From: Blautia massiliensis (ex Durand et al. 2017)
GTDB taxonomy: Bacteria > Bacillota > Clostridia > Lachnospirales > Lachnospiraceae
Assembly: GCF_001487165.1 (NCBI RefSeq)
Contig: NZ_LN913006.1
Span: 2,112,096 to 2,176,095 of the forward strand
Direction of reading: 5' to 3'
DNA length: 64,000 nucleotides
Part shown: positions 59,836 to 64,000 of the stretch, piece by piece
How positions within the stretch are numbered: position 1 is the stretch's first letter
Layout: each line of letters begins with the position of its first letter
Program-made: the position numbers and the translations under genes
The notes under the pieces: model-generated
Told to the model about the DNA's origin: nothing
Seen by the model: only the letters and a program-made list of their open reading frames with translations
Database searches by the model: none

Positions 59836-60227
59836 GACTGCACGGCTTTCAGAATGTTTTCCAGCATCTGGGCAGATGTGCCTTCATAAAGTTCCACTGT
59901 TATGGATCCGATATGAAGTATGGCTGCAGGAGTGGAACGGGAAATGTTTCTGTCCGGAAGTGAAAGCTCCGCAAACTCAGCCGGGGATTCCGTTAAAGCA
60001 GTTGACTGTTGGTCTGTACACATGTGGATGCCGTTTTTCTTACGGGGCACTTCTTCCAGGGCAAGCTTTCGAATTTTGGAAAGCCAGTAATAATAACTTT
60101 TCAAAGAGATATCGTGTTGTTCACACCAGATCTGATTTGTCAGTCCTGAGGCCCTGCATTGCCGTATTACATCCAGCCAGTATTGAAGTTTCACCTGTTT
60201 GTCTGGAGTCAAAGAAGAAAGATTCAT
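59829..60227 (-). CDS. tnpA: IS66 accessory protein TnpA (helix-turn-helix)
   Basis: A 132-residue protein; the start at 60227 follows AAGGAG. It contains the helix-turn-helix typical of IS66 Orf1 proteins (QYWLDVIRQCRASGLTNQIW and CEQHDISLKSYYYWLSKIRK). It lies at the right end of the element and is translationally coupled to tnpB. Confidence 0.9.
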   Translation of the reverse strand: MNLSSLTPDKQVKLQYWLDVIRQCRASGLTNQIWCEQHDISLKSYYYWLSKIRKLALEEVPRKKNGIHMCTDQQSTALTESPAEFAELSLPDRNISRSTPAAILHIGSITVELYEGTSAQMLENILKAVQSC

Positions 60228-60341
60228 AAGCCTGCTCCTTAGATTAGATTTAGAGTTTTTAGAGTCAACTCCCAAAACTCTAATCAATAGTTTACATGCA
60301 ACAGCCAGAAATTTCGATACACCCTCTTATTGGACGCTTAC

Positions 60342-60349
60342 AATACTCT
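60342..60349 (+). repeat. IS66 target-site duplication, right copy
   Basis: AATACTCT, identical to 57788-57795. Confidence 0.95.
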
Positions 60350-61405
60350 GTGTCAAAGGGCAATCTCTTTCATTCTGTTTCGGGGCAAAGTTTTTATCCT
60401 TCAGAGTAGTTAAATCATTAAACTTTTCTTCCCAAAATAACAGAAATTGTATCCAGACTTTCTTTTATATTCTTATTGCTTCCGTTTTTAGATGTCCTCA
60501 TAAAATTAAAATTTCATGTCACTTTCCAGACCTCTAAAATCCCTTAAAATAAGGCTTTTCTCCACTTTTCAAATCCTAGAAAACTGCTGCCAGATAAGAA
60601 AAAAGACCCTGACAGTCTGGATATTCCAGACCATCAAGGTCATTCTTTAATCTAACTTATTTTTCATTTTTTCACAGGATGATACTTTTACCCTGAAACT
60701 GGATAAAAGCCTTTGCCCTGTGATAATTTTTAACTATTCAAACTCCAGACAGACAGTATGCCATATAAGTGAAAATCATTGATTTTAAGGCATTTTCAGG
60801 AACTATCAACCACTAAAATCTATATGAAAACAAATTAAAAATGCAATAAAAATGCAATCGAAGTACATTCAGATTTTATAAGATAGACCAGCAAACCTCA
60901 ATATCATCCCAAAATAGACGTTCAACAATGGGCGTCTATTTTTTGTTTCAAAATTAAATGGGGCTGAAAACAGCCCCGATGGGAATTGGAGATTTGACCC
61001 TCCCGGATTCTTCATGTCATGCCAGCCGTAATTTTTTCCATTGCCCCTGCACACTTTAGCAAAAATTCCCAGAAATTCCGTCGCCCACCATAATGCTTTT
61101 TACAGTTGTTATTATTGTCATAAGCGTACCTCCTGATATTATAAATCTCCACTGAAATCTACTTTTAAGTTGTTGGGAGTACATGACAGAGCTACATGAA
61201 AAAACACAAGCTAACAATCCTAACCATGACGATTTAATTTTTAACACCTAGATAATATCACAACCCTGTAATTTCTTCAATAGTCCCAGAAAGGATGTGA
61301 TACCACGAAGAAATCACCACCGCCGGAGCGTTCACCTCCGACTTTCAAACCGGAACCTAAAACTAACCATCAAACACAACATTCAGAAAGGACAGGTATA
61401 TCTAT
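60350..61405. other. Gene-free stretch with hairpins before the Tn916-like element
   Basis: No convincing gene in about 1050 bases. It holds a TTCCCAAAATA motif (60429), a long hairpin (GACC.TGAC.GTCTGGA with TCCAGAC..TCA.GGTC, 60602-60648), a terminator (AAATAGACG with CGTCTATTTTTT, 60911-60945) and a GGGGCTG/CAGCCCC hairpin (60960-60977). The left end of the integrative element should lie in this stretch, but I could not place an att site. Confidence 0.55.
60911..60945 (+). terminator. Rho-independent terminator
   Basis: AATAGACG (60913-60920) pairs with CGTCTATT (60933-60940), then T4-G. The gene it served is not visible. Confidence 0.7.
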
Positions 61406-61720
61406 ATGGAATTAAAATTCGTTATCCCCAACATGGAAAAGACATTCGGCAACTTGGAGTTTGCCGGAGAAGACAAGACAGAACAGAGAAGAATCAATGG
61501 ACGCATGACGGTACTCTCCCGCAGCTTCAATCTTTATTCAGACGTACAGAGGGCGGATGATATTGTGGTTATCCTCCCTGCCGAAGCCGGAGAAAAACAT
61601 TTTGACTTTGAGGAACGTGTGAAGCTCGTCAATCCACGTATCACCGCAGAGGGCTATAAAATCGGCACAAGGGGCTTTACCAACTACATTTTGCACGCTG
61701 ACGATATGGTAAAAGCATAA
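61406..61720 (+). CDS. Tn916 Orf23-like protein (YdcP/DUF961 family)
   Basis: A 104-residue DUF961 protein (MELKFVIPNMEKTFGNLEFA; KLVNPRITAEGYKIGTRGFT). The start follows AGAAAGGACAGG. It is the first gene of the conjugation module. Its role in transfer is not defined. A paralogue follows 21 bases later. Confidence 0.9.
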   Translation: MELKFVIPNMEKTFGNLEFAGEDKTEQRRINGRMTVLSRSFNLYSDVQRADDIVVILPAEAGEKHFDFEERVKLVNPRITAEGYKIGTRGFTNYILHADDMVKA

Positions 61721-61741
61721 GGAAAAGGAGGACATCAGACT

Positions 61742-62119
61742 ATGAGATTAGCAAACGGAATCGTGATTGACAAGGAAGCAACTTTCGGGGCATTGAAATT
61801 TTCTGCCCTCCGCCGTGAGGTTCACCTCCAGAATGAAGACGGCTCGGTATCAGAAGAAATCAAGGAGCGTACCTATGACTTAAAATCCAGAGGACAGGGG
61901 CGTATGATTCAGGTTTCCATCCCTGCCAGCGTGCCATTAAAGGAGTTCGATTACAATGCAGAGGTGGAACTTATCAATCCTGTGGCAGATACCGTGGCAA
62001 CGGCTACCTTTCAGGGAGCAGAGGTAGACTGGTACATCAAGGCGGAGGATATTGTTCTGAAAAAAGGGGCTGCCATGAATCCGCAGCCACCAAAGAAAGA
62101 CGTTCCCCCTGCAAAATAA
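61742..62119 (+). CDS. Tn916 Orf22-like protein (YdcP/DUF961 family)
   Basis: A 125-residue DUF961 protein with the family pattern (MRLANGIVIDKEATFGALKF; VELINPVADTVATATFQGAE) and a Pro/Lys-rich tail. AAAGGAGG precedes the start. It is a paralogue of the preceding gene and sits before the coupling ATPase in the same operon. Confidence 0.9.
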   Translation: MRLANGIVIDKEATFGALKFSALRREVHLQNEDGSVSEEIKERTYDLKSRGQGRMIQVSIPASVPLKEFDYNAEVELINPVADTVATATFQGAEVDWYIKAEDIVLKKGAAMNPQPPKKDVPPAK

Positions 62120-62154
62120 CAGGAACATAAAAAAACGAAAGGAGGATTGTTCCT

Positions 62155-63552
62155 ATGAAGCAGCTTTTCCCCCGTGGAAAACGTATCCGTCCCACGGATA
62201 AAGACCTTGTATTCTATACTGCCCTTGCTTCTCTGCTCCCTGTCTTCCTGCTGGTTGTCCTGCTGTTTCATATCGGGCAGATTGCCGGAACCAACTGGCA
62301 GGAAGTGTCCCTCTCCCAGATAGTACAGGATGTAAATATCCCTTATCTGCTATTTAGCATGGGCGTGGCAGGGCTGGTGTGCCTTACAGCAGTTCTTCTG
62401 TTCTGGCGATACCGCAGGGATGAAGTAAAGCAGCTCATCCACCGCCAAAAGCTGGCAAGGATGGTGTTGGAAAACAAGTGGTATGAATCGGAGCAGAGAA
62501 AGGAGGACGCTTTTTTCAAGGACTTGTCTTCCAGCCGTTCCAAAGAAACCATCACTTACTTTCCCAAAATCTACTACCGGATGAAACAAGGCTTGCTCCA
62601 TATCCGTGTGGAAATCACCTTGGGGAAATATCAGGAACAGCTCTTAAACTTGGAGAGAAAGCTGGAAAGCGGCTTGTACTGTGAGCTGACGGATAAGGAA
62701 TTAAAGGATTCCTATGTGGAGTACACCCTGCTCTATGATACCATTGCGAACCGTATCTCCATTGAGGATGTACAGGCAAAGGACGGCAGGCTCCGGCTCA
62801 TGGAAAATGTCTGGTGGGAGTATGACAAGCTCCCCCATATGCTCATTGCCGGAGGAACCGGCGGCGGAAAGACCTACTTCATCCTGACCCTCATTGAAGC
62901 CCTGCTCCGCACCAACGCCGTCCTGTTCGTGTTAGACCCAAAGAACGCCGACCTTGCGGATTTACAGGCGGTTATGCCGGATGTGTACTACAAAAAGGAA
63001 GATATGCTCGACTGCATTGACCGTTTCTATGAAGAAATGATGAAACGCAGCGAAGACATGAAGCTCATGGAGAATTACCGGACAGGGGAAAATTACGCTT
63101 ATCTGGGGCTTCCTGCAAATTTCCTTATCTTTGATGAATATGTGGCATTTATGGAAATGCTCGGCACAAAGGAAAATGCCGCTGTCCTCAACAAATTAAA
63201 ACAAATCGTTATGCTTGGGCGGCAGGCTGGCTTCTTCCTGATTCTCGCCTGCCAGCGTCCAGACGCAAAGTATCTGGGGGACGGAATCCGTGACCAGTTT
63301 AATTTCCGTGTGGCTCTGGGGCGGATGTCGGAAATGGGCTATGGGATGATGTTCGGGGAAACCACAAAGGAGTTCTTCCTAAAGCAGATAAAAGGGCGTG
63401 GCTATGTGGATGTGGGAACCAGCGTTATCTCGGAATTTTACACGCCCCTTGTGCCAAAAGGACACGATTTCCTCAAAGAAATAAAAAAACTGATAGACAG
63501 CAGGCAGGAAGTGCAGGCGGCGTGCGAAGCGAAAGCCGCAGAAACGGACTGA
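62155..63552 (+). CDS. Tn916 Orf21-like FtsK/SpoIIIE-type coupling ATPase (TcpA)
   Basis: A 465-residue protein with two N-terminal membrane helices (about 18-42 and 62-84) and an FtsK-type motor domain: Walker A GGTGGGKTYF (near 240), Walker B FLIFDEYVAF (near 325) and the late LACQRPDAKYLGDGIRDQFN motif. It is the coupling protein that brings the relaxase-DNA complex to the conjugation channel. AAAGGAGG precedes the start. The oriT follows directly. Confidence 0.95.
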   Translation: MKQLFPRGKRIRPTDKDLVFYTALASLLPVFLLVVLLFHIGQIAGTNWQEVSLSQIVQDVNIPYLLFSMGVAGLVCLTAVLLFWRYRRDEVKQLIHRQKLARMVLENKWYESEQRKEDAFFKDLSSSRSKETITYFPKIYYRMKQGLLHIRVEITLGKYQEQLLNLERKLESGLYCELTDKELKDSYVEYTLLYDTIANRISIEDVQAKDGRLRLMENVWWEYDKLPHMLIAGGTGGGKTYFILTLIEALLRTNAVLFVLDPKNADLADLQAVMPDVYYKKEDMLDCIDRFYEEMMKRSEDMKLMENYRTGENYAYLGLPANFLIFDEYVAFMEMLGTKENAAVLNKLKQIVMLGRQAGFFLILACQRPDAKYLGDGIRDQFNFRVALGRMSEMGYGMMFGETTKEFFLKQIKGRGYVDVGTSVISEFYTPLVPKGHDFLKEIKKLIDSRQEVQAACEAKAAETD

Positions 63553-63591
63553 CCTGCTGTGGCTGGTGTGCCGCAAGGCACGCCAGCATGA

Positions 63592-63615
63592 ACCCCTCGT
63601 ATCTAACAGAGGGGT
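63592..63615 (+). other. Origin of transfer (oriT) of the Tn916-like element
   Basis: The inverted repeat ACCCCTC (63592-63598) and GAGGGGT (63609-63615) encloses GTATCTAACA, followed by ACAAATCGACAG. This matches the known oriT layout of the Tn916 and ICEBs1 group, and its place between Orf21 and Orf20 is the expected one. The nick site is inferred to be near the right arm. Confidence 0.8.
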
Positions 63616-63685
63616 ACAAATCGACAGGCAACAATCAAACAACAGGGCAGAATCCCACGATACACAAGGGATTCTCCCATATCCG

Positions 63686-63727
63686 GCGTATGTCAACAAG
63701 ACTCTGAAAGTTGACATACGCTTTTTT
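63686..63727 (+). terminator. Intrinsic terminator between oriT and the relaxase gene
   Basis: GCGTATGTCAA (63686-63696) pairs perfectly with TTGACATACGC (63711-63721), followed by T6. Confidence 0.85.
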
Positions 63728-63745
63728 AGACAGGAGGGATTTTCA

Positions 63746-64000
63746 CTGAATGAAGAAACATGGGTACAGGACATCAAAGAAAAACGGGAAGTTTACGGCA
63801 TCTCACAACAGAAACTTGCGTTAGCTGCCGGAATCACCCGTCCGTACCTGAGCGATATTGAAACGAGCAAGGCTCACCCATCCGAAGCATTACAGGAAGC
63901 CATCTCAGAAGCTCTGGAACGCTTCAATCCAGACAATCCCCTTGAAATGCTCTTTGACTATGTTCGGATTCGCTTTCCTACTACGGATGTGAAGCATATC
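63746..64000 (+). CDS. Tn916 Orf20-like relaxase/replication initiator, N-terminal part
   Basis: The frame is open to the right edge, giving 85 residues. Residues about 10-60 are an XRE-type helix-turn-helix (WVQDIKEKREVYGISQQKLA, LAAGITRPYLSDIETSKAHP), followed by ALERFNPDNPLEMLFDYVRI, which begins the Rep_trans domain of Orf20 relaxases. There is no ATG or GTG in frame near the start; the best candidate is CTG at 63746, seven bases after AGGAGGG. The protein nicks oriT and starts rolling-circle transfer. The catalytic Tyr lies beyond the window. Confidence 0.85.
   Translation, partial: MNEETWVQDIKEKREVYGISQQKLALAAGITRPYLSDIETSKAHPSEALQEAISEALERFNPDNPLEMLFDYVRIRFPTTDVKHI

Larger units (their letters stand above)
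57796..60341 (-). mobile_element. Complete IS66-family insertion sequence (2546 bp)
   Basis: The ends are imperfect inverted repeats beginning GTAAGCGTC: left GTAAGCGTCAAATAAAACAG and, reading inward from 60341, GTAAGCGTCCAATAAGAGGG, both continuing to GTGTAT.GAAA. Three genes on the minus strand (tnpA-like, tnpB, tnpC) are intact. The 8-bp duplication is perfect, so insertion is recent. It separates part of the TTCCCAAAAAC-containing region (57776) from its continuation (60350). Confidence 0.96.
61300..64000 (+). mobile_element. Tn916-like integrative conjugative element, left part only
   Basis: The order Orf23-like, Orf22-like, Orf21-like coupling ATPase, oriT and Orf20-like relaxase on one strand is that of the conjugation module of Tn916 and its relatives. 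The element continues past the right edge, so cargo, integrase and the other end are not seen. The left boundary is approximate. Confidence 0.88.

Noticed and set aside
50097..60450. CRISPR array formed by the TTCCCAAAAAC repeats
   Set aside because: The motif is only 10-11 bases, spacing is irregular and no cas genes are present.
61297..61560. 87-codon Arg-rich frame before and across the Orf23-like gene
   Set aside because: It overlaps a well-supported DUF961 gene in another frame and has no family resemblance.

Overview
The window looks like chromosome of a gut Firmicute of the Lachnospiraceae type (Blautia, Dorea or a relative). The clues are a moderate GC content, strong AGGAGG ribosome binding sites, a T-box leader and a yybP-ykoY riboswitch, a DUF4317 gene, a glycyl-type anaerobic lifestyle gene set (ferredoxin-like aldo/keto reductase, iron alcohol dehydrogenase), IS66 and a Tn916-like integrative element. 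The genus is an inference; no rRNA or tRNA gene was seen.

From 0 to 15.5 kb lie a cut LysR regulator, a secreted SH3-repeat protein, a class B J-domain chaperone and a small heat-shock protein that share an identical 22-bp promoter core, a PTS permease with an aldo/keto reductase, an AraC regulator facing a GH36-like glycosidase, a phosphoribosyltransferase-like protein, an Rpn-type nuclease, a 244-bp structured inverted repeat, a DUF4317-HAD operon and a PrsA-like lipoprotein. From 15.7 to 24.6 kb, mfd and pth are followed by a metal-homeostasis block with three different CobW (COG0523) GTPases, one fused to a DUF1980-like domain and one with a four-unit His/Cys repeat.

From 24.7 to 30.5 kb is a TRAP transporter whose large permease is fused to two tandem copies of its own solute-binding domain. 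It is preceded by a T-box leader with an apparent isoleucine (ATC) specifier. The distal binding domain is broken by a two-base expansion of a G tract. An AGCS amino-acid symporter lies upstream. From 30.6 to 42.3 kb come housekeeping and transport genes (hydrolase, nitroreductase, EamA proteins, HipA-like protein, rsmJ, surface 5'-nucleotidase, AI-2E family protein) and a P-type cation ATPase under a manganese riboswitch. From 42.4 to 50.1 kb, an amino-acid permease, a PII protein, an iron alcohol dehydrogenase, a class III aminotransferase, a PucR regulator and a TauE/SafE exporter form what could be an amine or taurine nitrogen-scavenging cluster.

From 50.1 kb to the right edge the DNA is accessory and partly very AT-rich. 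It holds a two-gene SIR2-like/DUF262 module (a likely anti-phage system that I cannot match to a named one), a ParE/Phd toxin-antitoxin pair, two XRE regulators, Tn4451-type remnants (TnpV and the tail of a Mob/Pre protein), an orphan TnsA-like protein, a dispersed TTCCCAAAAAC motif, a complete IS66 element with 8-bp target duplications, and the start of a Tn916-like conjugative element (Orf23, Orf22, Orf21 coupling ATPase, oriT, Orf20 relaxase) that runs off the window.
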